DNA of 64,000 nt, from NCBI GenBank assembly GCA_029168955.1, contig JAPDOI010001354.1, forward strand, positions 115,001 to 179,000. The letters run 5' to 3'. Source of the DNA: Aplectana chamaeleonis (Eukaryota; Nematoda; Chromadorea; Rhabditida; Cosmocercidae). The notes below the pieces were generated by a model, which saw nothing but the letters and a program-made list of their open reading frames with translations, was not told the origin of the DNA and did not search any database. Position numbers and translations under genes: made by a program. This document shows positions 1 to 10,537 of the stretch, in pieces. Position 1 is the first letter of the stretch, and each line of letters begins with the position of its first letter.

Positions 1-181
1 TTCACCCTTCTCCCAGCACGATTACCACGTGTCGCATGATGCAACAGCCGTATTCCGCAATCGCGGACCGGAATCGGGCTCGGAGAACGACAGTATTTAC
101 ACTAAGGACGGGATAGGACGGCTCAGTCCGGCCTTCGGCCGACCTATTCCGCCTGGCCATTCCGAATGTAATAAGCTTCTC
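1..181. other. Left edge, no feature recognised
   Basis: This stretch precedes the first transposon. I see no convincing splice-flanked exon, RNA gene or terminal repeat in it. It ends at a TAA that is the left target duplication of the PIF-type element. Confidence 0.4.
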
Positions 182-315
182 TAAGGCCCCGGTCATAGTT
201 GGATGAGCCGACGTATCCAGCCCGGTCGATACACACAGAAAGCATTGGAAATGGGATCCAAAAATCACTCGGTGTATCCCCCCAACATCCCCCCAACACC
301 CACCCGGTCGATACG

Positions 316-557
316 TACAGGCCATAAAACGGTCAATGTCTCACCGTCGACTGCGTACCACGCGCTGCGCGACCGCACTTGCGTCGGAAGCAGACGAGTT
401 TTGGGCGGCGCGCGACGAGTTTCGGCCGCCGAAACGTCGCGCGGCGGCCAAAAATCGTCGCGCGGCGGCCAGAATCCGTCTGCTTCCGACGCGCGTGCGG
501 TCGCGCAGCGCGTGGTACGCAGTCGACGGTGAGACATTGACCGTTTTATGGCCTGTA
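316..557. mobile_element. 238-bp hairpin MITE with TA duplication, nested in PIF copy 1
   Basis: The interval is a near-perfect inverted repeat: it begins CAGGCCATAAAACGGTCAAT at 318 and its reverse complement ends at 555. TA lies at 316-317 and 556-557. The PIF copy at 10.19 kb carries the uninterrupted site (CGATACGTATGATTTAAAT), so insertion at a TA dinucleotide is shown directly. The TA target and the CAG-type termini fit Tc1/mariner mobilisation. The loop is GC-rich, built from GCGGC/GCCGC runs. Confidence 0.88.
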
Positions 558-942
558 TGATTGAAATGATGGAGTGAGGTTGAGAAAATCACTCGGTGTA
601 TCCGCCGCGGTCGATATCCATGCAATACGTGGATGACGGCGGATGAGAAAACATTGCGCATCACTAGAAAGCTAACCTTACTGCTACTCTGCCAATTCGA
701 GACTTGATGCTTCGGGGAAAGCGGCCTTTATCACGCCCTGTTATCATTAGGCATCAAATTCACCTTTAGCGCCGTCATCAAAGCTTATCCGCGCAAAGGG
801 TGAATTTGCTGAGCGGTCGGATATCAGTCAGCGCAAAGGGTGAAATTACCGCCGTTGCTGGCATGTCAGAAATTTCTAAACAAGTGAAAACATAGCAGCG
901 AGAACATGATAAAACGATTGATCACGTCTCGATGTGTTTACC

Positions 943-1215
943 ATGAGCACAGCCGGTATAAAAGCCGCCTCATCTCACTAGAGTCCTCATTCGGCATTCG
1001 GATGCCGGCCCTGAAAGGTGACTTCGGGTCACTCTCCGGAGGCCAGCATGACTTTGGCTGCTGGGAGGATACAGTGGGTATCCTCACGGCCTGGGGGGGG
1101 GGCGAGTTACGCCGCGGTCCGCAGAGGGTGGCTCCTCACCGCAGACCTCGGTGAAGATTACGCCCATGTTGCGGACAAGGCGGGGCTTCTTGCGCTGTGG
1201 ACCTTCAAATTCGTC
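943..1215 (+). promoter_or_regulatory. TATA-plus-hairpin module, copy 1
   Basis: GCCGGTATAAAAGCCGCC (TATA-like, about 951) is followed about 40 bp later by two short hairpins. The first has stem CGGCAT/ATGCCG (992-1007) with loop TCGG. The second has stem GTGAC/GTCAC (1018-1032) with loop TTCGG. The same order recurs near 24.0 kb, on the minus strand near 27.4 kb, and partly at 28.46 kb. It may be the promoter and leader of an old retroelement or a structured RNA. Promoter activity is inferred only. Confidence 0.45.
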
Positions 1216-1316
1216 AAATTTTCGAGGTAAACTCACCCATTTTTCTTTCACCTCATTTTCGGGGTAAATTGGGCCCTCTCTCGCTGCCAGTTCGCACCAT
1301 TTTCACGGGATATTCA

Positions 1317-1625
1317 CCTCATTCTAGACGATTATAAATTGCCACCGGCACAAAATTCTCACGGTAAACAAAATTCATGATAGCCAATTGATAAGGGGTA
1401 GGGTATAAAAGAAATGGAGAGCGGTGTGTTTTAATTCACACAGCGTCCTTCTGAAGAGGAAAGTGGCTGAAGCTGTGAACAGACGAGGGAGAAGGGAAAC
1501 AGCCTCACGGGCGATAACGTTAACACGATATCGAGCCCATAACATGGAAAACTTTGAAAAGAAAAACTATAACGCTTCGGTGACAATTTTGTGCCGGTGG
1601 CAAATTATAAACTTGTCCTCATTCT
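1317..1625. mobile_element. Mutator-type (MULE) MITE, copy 1, 9-bp duplication
   Basis: The element (1326-1616) starts AGACGATTATAAATTGCC and ends with a related complement. It is flanked by CCTCATTCT at 1317-1325 and 1617-1625, a perfect 9-bp target duplication. The second copy (11681-11959) has the same termini and its own, different 9-bp duplication. Internally it carries GGGTAGGGTATAAAAG, which resembles a TATA box. Nine-bp duplications are the mark of the Mutator superfamily; no transposase is present. Confidence 0.85.
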
Positions 1626-2027
1626 CACCTATCCTAGCGGCAAATTCACCCATACAGTGAATTTAACGCGCCAAATTAAGACTTCATGCCGACTTGTACA
1701 TGAGCATCAAGTGTCTTTTGCTGAGGCATCAAGTCTCGAATTGGCAGAGTACCTCCGCTACTTCACCATACTCTCCTTCACTATTTCTCTGAACAGTTGC
1801 AATCCTGTTGGCCACGTAATCATCGTCATATCTAGTTGGATACACCGAGTGATATTCTCAACCTCACCCCATCATTTTAATCATACGTATCGACCGGGTG
1901 GGCGTTGGGGGGAATCGGTGGGTTACAGATGCAATTAGCACGGCCTAAAGCACAATCAGTTGCGTTATCTGAGGAGCTGAGAACGAGAGAAGTATGCATC
2001 CAAATGTAACGCTGGTGTCTTCTTTAG

Positions 2028-2244
2028 GTGGTTGACCAAAATGAAACGTATTGCTACTCGTCTGAAGAAGGAAGCCATGACAGCGATGCCTAACTGGCCG
2101 GACGAGAAATGTCCCGATACGCCGCCACGAATACAGGTAAGGTAAAATTTTCTAATCTCGAAAGCACTCAAAAGTGGGGGAAAATGCTGTCTCCTACAGA
2201 ACAAGTTGACAATACTATGTACAATACCACTTGTCACAAAATGA
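2028..2244 (+). CDS. Candidate 3' end of a host gene (two exons)
   Basis: Exon 1 (2028-2136) follows the acceptor TCTTCTTTAG and ends at CAG/GTAAGG. It is open for 36 codons (starts WLTKMKRIATRLKK, ends CPDTPPRIQ). A 63-bp intron ends in TCTCCTACAG, and exon 2 (2200-2244) continues in phase for 14 codons to TGA. The product is unrecognised; the segment is basic. Another frame of exon 1 is also open for 21 codons (VVDQNETYCYSSEEG...), so the frame is not certain. No upstream exon is secure: the PIF element begins about 80 bp upstream and may have separated the gene from its 5' part. It could be coincidence, but two good splice sites at normal nematode spacing favour a real exon. Confidence 0.4.
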
Positions 2245-2394
2245 TAATTAACCGTCCACAGAATATTGTTAGGGTAACAACGACATAGATGGCTGCAGAC
2301 ACATCCACAGCCTGCGCTGCGTCTTGTGAGCCCACGAGAAATGTGAGTTTTAATAGTTGCAGATATGAGAAGACGCACAGCTATCAATGCAACT

Positions 2395-3765
2395 GGGGCC
2401 GTATGCAAGAATGCGCAGGCTGGGGCAGGGGCAGTGCAATCGGCGCCTTTGAAGACGGCCGTTGCTCACAAGACAGGACATGTCTATCGTGGTTGGTCAC
2501 AAGTCTAGACACGTGCGTCGTGCCCCATACACGCGGCTAAATCTACGCCTGACATCCGACGTCAATTATGGTGTGTCGCTTGCGGCACTGCAGACGACAC
2601 ACGATAAACGACGGCGACCTTTAAAAATGCGTTTCGCTGTAATGCTGTGATGAAAATCTATTGGAAGTCTATGTTTTCCGTTGAGGTATGTTTCTTAGAA
2701 AGAGCAAAAACGTTGAAAGCAGGACTCTTAGTTTGAAATATGTGAAGGTATAAGTTTTGGCGAAGGATAATGTTTTCTTTGGGAGTGCATAGCTACGAAT
2801 TTCTTTCGTCGAACATAGCGGCTGGAGTCTGGTTTTACTTTGGCCTTGTGATCAATAAAATTCTATAAATTTCGCTGACTAGGGCTTACCATACACTTGC
2901 CGAGCGCTTTTGCAAAACCATGTTTTGATAGTTGTGGGTGTAGGACACAGCATTGGTAGTCTGTTTTTTAAATCCACTAAATGCCTCAGAGATTCACAGG
3001 AGATAAAAGTGGGCATTTTCATAGCTTCAGTGGGAGAAACGGGGTTCACGAATGCAAATTTTTAGGGTGTTCAAAGAATTGTCTCGGATTTATCTCAAAA
3101 CTTCTTTCTAGGGTTTTTTGAGTGCTGATTTTTGGGCTAGTGTTCTCTTGTTCTAGGGAATTTGCTTTGGAAGAAGTTATATTTGGTCTGGAAAAAAGGT
3201 CACTGAATCGGAGGTGGAAACAGTTTTTTAGAATTGTTCATCCACGACTGAGGGACTTTAGAGGCAACGATATTCGACGAAAGAAAAAAATTCGTAGCTA
3301 TGCACTCCCAAAAAAACCCCATCCTTCACCAAAACTTATACCTACACATATTCCACCCTAAAAGTCCTTCTTTTAACGTTCTTGCTCCTTCTAGGAAACA
3401 TATCTCAACGGAAAACATAGTTTTCCAATAGATTTTCATCACAGCATTGTAGCGAAACGCAATTTTAAAGGTCGCCGTCGTTTATCGTGTGTCGTCTGCA
3501 GTGGCGCAAGCGACACACCATAACTGACGTCGGATGTCAGGCGTAGATTTAGCCGCGTGTCGTGCCCCATCGCTGTGCCCTAGCCGCCCCAGCTAGGAGA
3601 TCGGAGCGGCTGGGGGCAGCGAGGAAGACTGCTGGGGCACGATACACGTGTCTTGACTTGTGACCAACCACTATAGACGTGTCCTGTCTTGTGAGCAACG
3701 GCGATCTTCAAAGGCGCCGGCTGCACTGCCCCCGCCCCAACTTGCGCGTTCTTGCATACGGCCCC
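2395..3765. mobile_element. GGGGCC foldback element, arms of about 430 bp
   Basis: The left end GGGGCCGTATGCAAGAATGC is complemented at the right end (GCATACGGCCCC, ending 3765). The arms match over several hundred bp, with a loop at about 2830-3260. The right arm has about 70 extra bases (3568-3640) that resemble the core of the element at 21.73-21.99 kb. At 49.87 kb CAATGCAACTGATATCATC joins the two flanks directly, so that looks like the empty site; any target duplication is only T or CT. No coding region is supported. Confidence 0.75.
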
Positions 3766-3830
3766 TGATATCATCATTTCATGCCCTTGTGGCAATCGGT
3801 TCCGCACGGTATTTCGAGTTTACTCGAGTC
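3766..3830. repeat. Arm of the inverted repeat also present at 49.76-49.94 kb
   Basis: TGATATCATCATTTCATGCC onward, including GTGGCAATCGGTTCCGCACG, repeats at 49876-49935. Here it is the right flank of the GGGGCC foldback and marks the older sequence into which the foldback inserted. Confidence 0.6.
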
Positions 3831-3875
3831 GCCAAGCGTCAGCCTTGAAGGCACAGTCCAACCTCAGAATTGAGT

Positions 3876-5000
3876 TCCTGAAAGTTTAGGTTCCTGGCAA
3901 AAGTAAAGATTTGGCATGGTCACAAAAATATACTCAGTTAAAGGCAGTGTTCACGATGAAAATCGTTTTTCTGTTCTCCCGCCTATCTTGAAAACGGCCC
4001 CGTGCTGATTCCAATGGTGTCTCTGAAAACATACAAGACCTTCTGTGAACGCAGGTATGGTCCCTCAAAGATTGAGCTATGGAAACATGGTGGACGAGTT
4101 GTCCGAGGCTTGTAACTTCCGTCTTTTGCAGCCGATCTATGCGAGCTGACCTGAGTAAAGAGAGAAGCTGAGAATGAAGGGAAGAACGGGGCTAATGATT
4201 GAAATTTATCGCTCATCTCACGATCTCGAGCATTCATTTGTTTACGTCGGTGGGCGTTTGATGCGCTTTTGGGGTTTTCAATGCGCTCGAAGTTGCAATT
4301 TCGGGCTCTTTTAGGGCTCTTCCTGGCTCGTTTTCATGGGTTCTTTCGACGTTAACGTTACAGAGTGTCCCTCCACTACCCAATAATAGTGGAATTTCGA
4401 AAACTTTTTTCATCGTCAACACTGCCTTTAAAAAAAGAAGATAAAGAAAAATGAAAAAAAAGGTTTTGAAATATTCCTGAGAACGATTTGGCGTAGAATA
4501 ATTTGTTTTTCGGGAAATGAAGTGAAATACTTGAAAGTATGATTTGGCAGTCGAGTTTGAACCAACTATTGAAAAGAGTTGTGCAGAACGAGAGATCGCC
4601 TTGTCTGTGCTTATCCGTAGAACACATCAAAGCGAAATTACGCGTGAAATGGGAAGCATCAAAACTTTTTCGGGAGCTGTAATGCGGCGGTCTTCACGTA
4701 TTAGGTGAAGTAAAATCAACACGCGTGATTTCGCTTTGATATGTTCTACGGATAAGCACAGACAAGGCGATCTCTCGTTCTGCACAACTCTTATCGATAG
4801 TTCGTTCAAACTGGACTGCCAAATCATACTTTCAAGTATTTCACTTAATTTCCCGAAAAACAAATTATTCTACGCCAAATCGTTCTCAGGAATATTTCAA
4901 AACCTTTTTTTCATTTTTCTTTATCTTCCCTTTTCAACTGAGTATATTTTTGTGACCATGCCAAATCTTTACTTTTGCCAGGAACCTAAACTTTCAGGAA
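3876..5000. mobile_element. Foldback of the TTCCTGGCAAAAGTAA family, with a TTAA MITE in its left arm
   Basis: The left arm begins TTCCTGAAAGTTTAGGTTCC and the right arm ends with its complement at 5000; the turn is near 4645-4715. The left arm is interrupted by the TTAA element at 3942-4427 while the right arm keeps the uninterrupted sequence at 4934-4937. It is related to the hairpins at 24.20-24.69 and 30.77-31.32 kb, which share TTCCTGGCAAAAGTAACGAT. Confidence 0.82.
3938..4431. mobile_element. TTAA-flanked MITE (AGGCAGTGTTCACGAT family), copy 1
   Basis: TTAA at 3938-3941 and 4428-4431 bound AGGCAGTGTTCACGAT at the left and its near-complement at the right. The other arm of the host foldback reads TTGA at the corresponding place, so a TTAA duplication is directly shown. 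TTAA duplication is the habit of piggyBac-type transposases. The body is non-coding. Confidence 0.85.
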
Positions 5001-5070
5001 TTTCATTTATTTTTCCTAAAGGTTTCCTTTCTAACATGATTTATGCCTGGTGGTGTTAGATGAAAGTAAA

Positions 5071-7475
5071 CCCACTGATGTCCTGCCCCCCCTTCTATGA
5101 CGTCCTGCGCACTCCAACTGATAGCCTGCGCACTTTCTATGACGTCCTGCACACGCACACTGATGTCCTGCACCCTTCCACTGATGTCCTACACACTTTC
5201 TATAAGGTGCTGCACACTCCCACTATAGTCCTGCACACTCTCACTGATGTCCTGCACACTTTCTATGACATCCTGCACACTCCCACTAATGTCCTGCGCA
5301 CATTCTGTTACATCTTGCACACTCCCACTGATGTCCTGCACACTTTCTACGGCGTTCTGCGCACACCCATTTGGGTACGGCACTTTCTACGGCGTCCGGC
5401 GCACTTTTATTTGGGTCCAACACACTTTCTAGGGCGTTCTGCGCACACCCATTTGGGACCCGCACACTTTCTACGGCGTCCGGCGCACTCCCACTTGGGT
5501 CCCGCACACTTTCTACGGCATCCTGCACACTCTCATTTGGGTCCCACACACTTTCTAGGGCGTTCTGCGCATACCCATTTGGGTCCCGCACACTCTCTAC
5601 GGCGTCCGGCGCACTCCCACTTGGGTCCCGCTCACTTTCTACGGCGTCCGACATACTCTCGTTTGGGTCCCGCACACTTTCTACGGCGTCTAGCTCATTC
5701 TCATTTGGGTCCCACACACTTTCTAGGGCGTTCTGCGCACACCCATTTGGGTCCCGCACACTTTCTACGGCGTTCTTCGCACACCCATTTGGGTCTCGCA
5801 CACTCTATACGGCGTCCGGCGCACTCCCACTTGGGTCTCGCACACTTTCTACGGCGTTCTGCGCACTCTCGTTTGGGTCCCGCACACTTTCTACGGCGTC
5901 CGGCTCACTCTCATTTGGGTCCCACACACTTTCTAGGGCGTTCTGCGCACACCCATTTGGGTCCCGCACACTTTCTACGGCGTTCTGCGCACACCCATTA
6001 GGGTCCCGCACACTCTCTACGGCGTCCGGCGCACTCCCACTTGGGTCCGGCACACTTTCTACGGCGTTCTGCGCCCACCCATTTGGGTCCCGCACACTTT
6101 CTACGGCGTCCGGCTCACTCTCATTTGGGTCCCACACACTTTCTAGGGCGTTCTGCGCACACCCATTTGGGTCCCGCACACTTTCTACGGCGTCCGGCGC
6201 GCTCCCACGTGGGTCCCGCACACTTTCTACGGCGTCCGGCGCACTCTCATTTGGGTGACGCACACTTTCTACGGCGTCCGGCGAACTCTCATTTGGGTCC
6301 CGCACACTTTCTACGGCGTCCGGCGCACTCTCATTTGGGTCCTACACACTTTCTAGGGCGTTCTGCGCACACCCATTTGGGTCCCGCATACTTTCTACGG
6401 CGTTCTGCGCACACCATTTGAGTCCCGCACACTTTCTACGGCGTCCGGCGCATTCCCACGTGGGTCCCGCACACTTTCTACGGCGTCCGGCGCACTCTCA
6501 TTTGGGTCCCGCACACTTTCTACGGCGTCCGGCGCACTTTCATTTGGGTCCCACACACTTTCTAGGGCGTTCTGCGCACACCCATTTCGGTCCCGCACAC
6601 TCCCTACGGCGTCCGGCGCACTCCCATTTGGGTCCCGCATACTTTCTACGGCGTTCTGCGCACACCCATTTGAGTCCCGCACACTTTCTACGGCGTCCGG
6701 CGCATTCCCACGTGGGTCCCGCACACTTTCTACGGCGTCCGGCGCACTCTCATTTGGGTCCCGCACACTTTCTACGGCGTCCGGCGCACTCTCATTTGGG
6801 TCCTACACACTTTCTAGTGCGTTCTGCGCACACCCATTTGGGTCCCGCACACTTTCTACGGCGTTCTGCGCACACCCATTTGAGTCCCGCACACTTTCTA
6901 CGGCGTCCGGCGCATTCCCACGTGGGTCCCGCACACTTTCTACGGCGTCCGGCGCATTCCCACGTGGGTCCCGCACACTTTCTACGGCGTTCTGCGCACA
7001 CCCATTTTGGTCCCACACACTTTCTACGGCGTCCGGCGCACTTTCATTTGGGTCCCACACACTTTCTAGGGCGTTCTGCGCACACCCATTTCGGTCCCGC
7101 ACACTTCCTACGGCGTCCGGCGCACTCCCACTTGGGTCCCGCACACTTTCTACGGCGTCCGGCGCACTCTCATTTGGGTCCCGCACACTTTCTACGGCGT
7201 CCGGCGCACTCTCATTTGGGTCCTACACACTTTCTAGGGCGTTCTGCGCACACCCATTTGGGTCCCGCATACTTTCTACGGCGTTCTGCGCACACCCATT
7301 TGAGTCCCGCACACTTTCTACGGCGTCCGGCGAATTCCCACGTGGGTCCCGCACACTTTCCACGGCGTCCGGCGCACTCCTACTTTGGTCACACACATGT
7401 TCTACGACGTCTTTCGCACCCCTGCTGGGGTCCCGCACACTTTCTACGGCGTTCTGTCGCGCTCTGCTGAGTCAC
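5071..7475 (+). repeat. 42-bp satellite array, left locus
   Basis: About 57 tandem copies of a 42-bp unit made of two related 21-bp halves, for example CACTTTCTACGGCGTCCGGC then GCACTCCCACTTGGGTCCCG. The first 300 bp (5071-5370) use GTCCTGCACAC halves identical in type to the array at 57.8-64 kb read in reverse; the rest is a GGGTCCCGCACAC/GTCCGGCGCAC subtype. Because 42 is divisible by 3 and the unit lacks stops, both strands show long open frames with 14-residue periodicity; these are not genes. Confidence 0.95.
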
Positions 7476-7966
7476 ACCGTGCGGCGTTTCAAAAAGTACT
7501 TCCGAGATCCCGCCGTATTGATTGAAGCGTTGCCCCGCCAAATCCTGAGCAAAAGCCTATCAGTTACGGTGTTTATTTCACTAGTTCATTTTTACGAATA
7601 AGCAAACGTCGGTTGGTTTTTAATAACATGTTTACGTGTTTTTGTCTTTCTTTACCCTCAATTTTGAGGTTCCGCAAAAATTGAGCTACCAACTTCAAAA
7701 TTTGACAGGAGCTAGGTGCAAAAAAAACCAGCTTCCTGGCCAAAAATGAGCTCTCTAGCTCAACGATAAGTGTTCCAACAAGATCGTGAACGCCAACTGA
7801 AAAAAAAGGAGATGAACATTTTTTCGACCAAAATGACGTGGTTTTGACACTTTTTCTCGAATCTCAGGTAACCATTCCGGACCATTTTTTGAACAGTTAT
7901 TCACCTTTCTATAGTGTATTAAATGCAAAAAGAACAGTCTTCCTACGTTCACTCTGGACCCTGATA
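7476..7966. repeat. Diverged fragment shared with 25.2-25.4 and 31.9-32.2 kb
   Basis: From about 7670 the text (GAGCTCTCTAGCTCAACGAT, then CAAGATCGTGAACGCC) matches the segments near 25320 and 32015. No gene is supported in this interval. It is likely an old copy of the unit described at 24.19 and 30.77 kb. Confidence 0.5.
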
Positions 7967-9541
7967 CTGAGATCAGGAGAACTTATTGGCCAACCGGTTC
8001 GGACACTCAAATCCTTCGTCGCACGCGGCGCGGTCGCGTCACGCTCGCATTGGGGCGCCATATTCCTCAGCTCCACTCGCCTCATTATGTCCGTACTCGG
8101 ATTTGTACTTCGTGAACGGGATTTTCACTTCTATCTGCGATGTTCAATTGGTCAATAGGTTCTTCTTAAACTACAATTGATTAGAGGACGACGAATCACT
8201 ACAGAAAATCAGACATCTTCATTCAGTACAGAAAATATCCGCTTCTACCATGCTTTCCATTGGATTTTTCCTTCTATTTTCTAGGAGTGTAAGTTTTCCA
8301 GCGCCTGTTTTTTGTCAATAGATAGTTACCGACCAATCTTCTAGCGATTATTAATTTTGAATCGCCAACCTTGCGGTGTCGCTAGCACTTGTACTGTGTG
8401 CTCACTCCACATAACTTCAATACGATTATCCCTCTCATAGTTCGATATAGTACACAACGATCCTCCTCATCTCTTTGGTACGCGTTTTTTATCCAGCGTT
8501 CCATTTTCTGGGTCAGTCGACTGTCTGCGGTCGCGCATCTCAAAAAAGAAATGGTTATCAACGATACGGTCGTTCGTAATGAATTATACCTCAATTCGAA
8601 GTACTTCTATGATTGTTTCCTAATCTTATTTTGTAGCTGCTGCAAGTCTTCCTGGCAAAATGCAACTTTTGGTGACTTTCAAAACGCTGGAAAATTGGCT
8701 ATGATGGGAATATTATAGTTTTTAAGTCTCGAATCTAACTGGAAACATTCTTGTAGTGGTATTTAATATGCTTAAGATGAATTCAAGGCCCACTTATCGA
8801 TATCTTTAAAGTCTAAGTGAAATTACGCCAGCCAAATAGTACTATGTTCTATATCTGTTGTAAGATATTTAAGCTTCAGAATATCGAGAAACGGGTATGG
8901 TTATGTTTTGAGTAAAATCCGCAATAACATTCCTAACGCCCCGAAAATTGCCATGATGAATAAATATATCCTAGCTCCCTCATCCTGGGATGGTCGAAGC
9001 AAAGCTTCTCGGGCTTATCATGCCGGAATCTCCTTATTACTGTTATATTTTGCCATGAAAGACCGCTCTGTTGCTTGCTCCGAAAACTGAAACCCCCTCT
9101 TAACACGTCTCGGAGTTTTCTTCGAAAACTAAAAAGCATAAAAAGCATCTATTCGGAAACAATCAATAGTAATCGCTCAAAGACTGGTCGGTTACTGTCT
9201 AGTAAAAAACAGGCGCTGCAAAACACACACTCCTAGAAATTAGCGGAAAAAAAGCCAATGGAAATCATGGTAGAAGCGAACAATTTTACGTGTCTGCCTT
9301 TTTTTGAATGATTCATCGTCCCCGAATCATTTGCCCTTTCAGAAGAACTTATTGGCCAATTGAATTTTGCAGATAAACACGAAAATCCCGTCCTCGAAGT
9401 ACAAATCCGACTACGGACACAATGCGGGGAGTGGAGCTAAGGAAAACCGCGCCCCAATGCGAACGTGTCGCGACCGCGTCGCGTCCGACGAAGGATTTGA
9501 GTGTCCGAACCGGTTGGCCAATAAGTTCTTCTGAGATCAGG
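7967..9541. mobile_element. 1.55-kb foldback with 11-bp flanking repeats
   Basis: AGAACTTATTGGCC at 7978 and its complement ending at 9530 begin inverted arms of several hundred bp; the loop is about 8350-9180. CTGAGATCAGG flanks both ends (7967-7977 and 9531-9541). A 9-11 bp duplication would suit a Mutator-type element, but the repeat is itself palindromic, so a chance extension of the inverted repeat is possible. ORFs inside are short and unrecognised. Confidence 0.7.
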
Positions 9542-9559
9542 GGGTTGCGCGATGGTGAA

Positions 9560-9610
9560 TCAAAGCCAAATCTGGTGAGCGCTTCGCGCTCACCACAATT
9601 TTGGTTTTCC
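9560..9610. repeat. Short conserved hairpin, copy 1
   Basis: CAAAGCCAAATCTGG is followed by stem GGTGAGCGC/GCGCTCACC with loop TTC, then ACAATTTTGG. The same layout occurs at 25468-25506 (imperfect stem) and, reversed, at 55236-55285 with a stem of different sequence but full pairing. Confidence 0.55.
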
Positions 9611-10063
9611 TGCTTATCTTGGAGAACATTTCACGCTGACCACTCGTGTCTCCACAATCGCTCAGAACTCACTACTTAGGCACGGATCGCGCTCAGGGTC
9701 GGGCGCTATCCTGCGAGGCTCATCAGACCCGGCGAGAGCGTAGGAGGTGGAGAGGGAGTCCCGCTTGGCGCGAGCGGTCGCGGCGCTAAACCGCACTGCT
9801 GGTGAGCCCTTCTTGCCCCTGCAGATCACCCCTCGCTTTGTTTCAGGGTTACGGAATCCCTTCCATTCCCAATACTTTCTGCTAATTATAGTAGCATGAT
9901 ACTACTAGTACATAGGGCTGTAGTAAACCCCCTCAAAATAAAGTTAAGATGGTCTCAAACGATCGTATGAAGTAATGTTGGGATGTTCTGTAAGATTATC
10001 TTGATGATATGGTAAAGGATATGAATCTCATCTGTAAGCGCATCATTCGGATGATGAACATTT

Positions 10064-10537
10064 TTAGGCCCCGGTCATAGTTGGATGAGCCGACGTATCC
10101 AGCCCGGTCAATACACACAGAAAGCATTAGAAATGGGATGCGAAAATCACTCGGTGTATCCCTCCAACACCCCCCAACACCCACCCGGCCGATACGTATG
10201 ATTTAAATGATAGAGTGAGGTTGAGAAAATCACTCGGTGTATCCGACGCGGTCGATATCCATGCAATACGTGGATGACGGCGGATGAGAAAACATTGCGT
10301 ATCACTAGAAAGCTAACCTTACTGCTACCTCCGTTACTTCACCAAACTCTCCTTCAATATTTCTCTGAACAGGTGCAATCCTGTTGGCCACGTAATCATC
10401 GTCATATCTAGTTGGATACACCGGGTGATTTTCTCAACCTCACTCCATCATTCTAATCACACGTATCGACCGGGTGGGTGTTGGGGGGAGTCGGTGGGTT
10501 ACAGATGCAAATAGCACCAACTCTGACCGGGGCCTTA
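10064..10537 (+). mobile_element. PIF/Harbinger-type MITE, copy 2 (uninterrupted)
   Basis: The element is 10067-10534, with TTA on both sides. It begins GGCCCCGGTCATAGTTGG and ends ACTCTGACCGGGGCC. As the intact reference copy it defines the pre-insertion state for the two TA insertions in copy 1. It abuts the TTAA element at 10539; the shared TTAA shows that the latter used the right-hand TTA of this copy as target. Confidence 0.85.

Larger units (their letters stand above)
685..1751. mobile_element. TA-flanked element with 24-bp terminal inverted repeats, nested in PIF copy 1
   Basis: The left end CTCTGCCAATTCGAGACTTG (687) and its complement ending at 1749 are perfect over 24 bp and bounded by TA. 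The uninterrupted sequence is in the PIF copy at 10.33 kb (ACTGCTACCTCCG). The 1063-bp body has no transposase; it contains a TATA/hairpin module (943-1210) and a Mutator-type MITE (1326-1616). It is probably a Tc1/mariner-mobilised composite. Confidence 0.8.
182..1948 (+). mobile_element. PIF/Harbinger-type MITE, copy 1, with two nested insertions
   Basis: The element proper (185-1945) starts GGCCCCGGTCATAGTTGG and ends in GGCC. It is flanked by TAA on both sides (182-184 and 1946-1948), the TWA-type 3-bp duplication typical of PIF/Harbinger. Internal modules (AAATCACTCGGTGTATCC, CGGTCGATACGTA) match the cleaner copy at 10067-10534. Two younger insertions enlarge it: 318-555 and 687-1749. 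It has no transposase and is therefore non-autonomous. The superfamily call rests on duplication length and terminal GGCC, so it is inference. Confidence 0.75.

Noticed and set aside
1965..2408. 147-codon minus ORF
   Set aside because: The plus strand of the same interval has better evidence (acceptor, donor, matching phase); the minus frame runs across the intron and into the foldback.
5060..7470. 300-350 codon ORFs with 14-residue repeats (HFLRRPAHSHLGPA type) in the left satellite
   Set aside because: Same artefact as above: overlapping long frames on both strands in a stop-free tandem repeat.
5071..7475. CRISPR-like regular repeats
   Set aside because: The repeats are contiguous 42-bp tandem units with no unique spacers, in a eukaryotic context.
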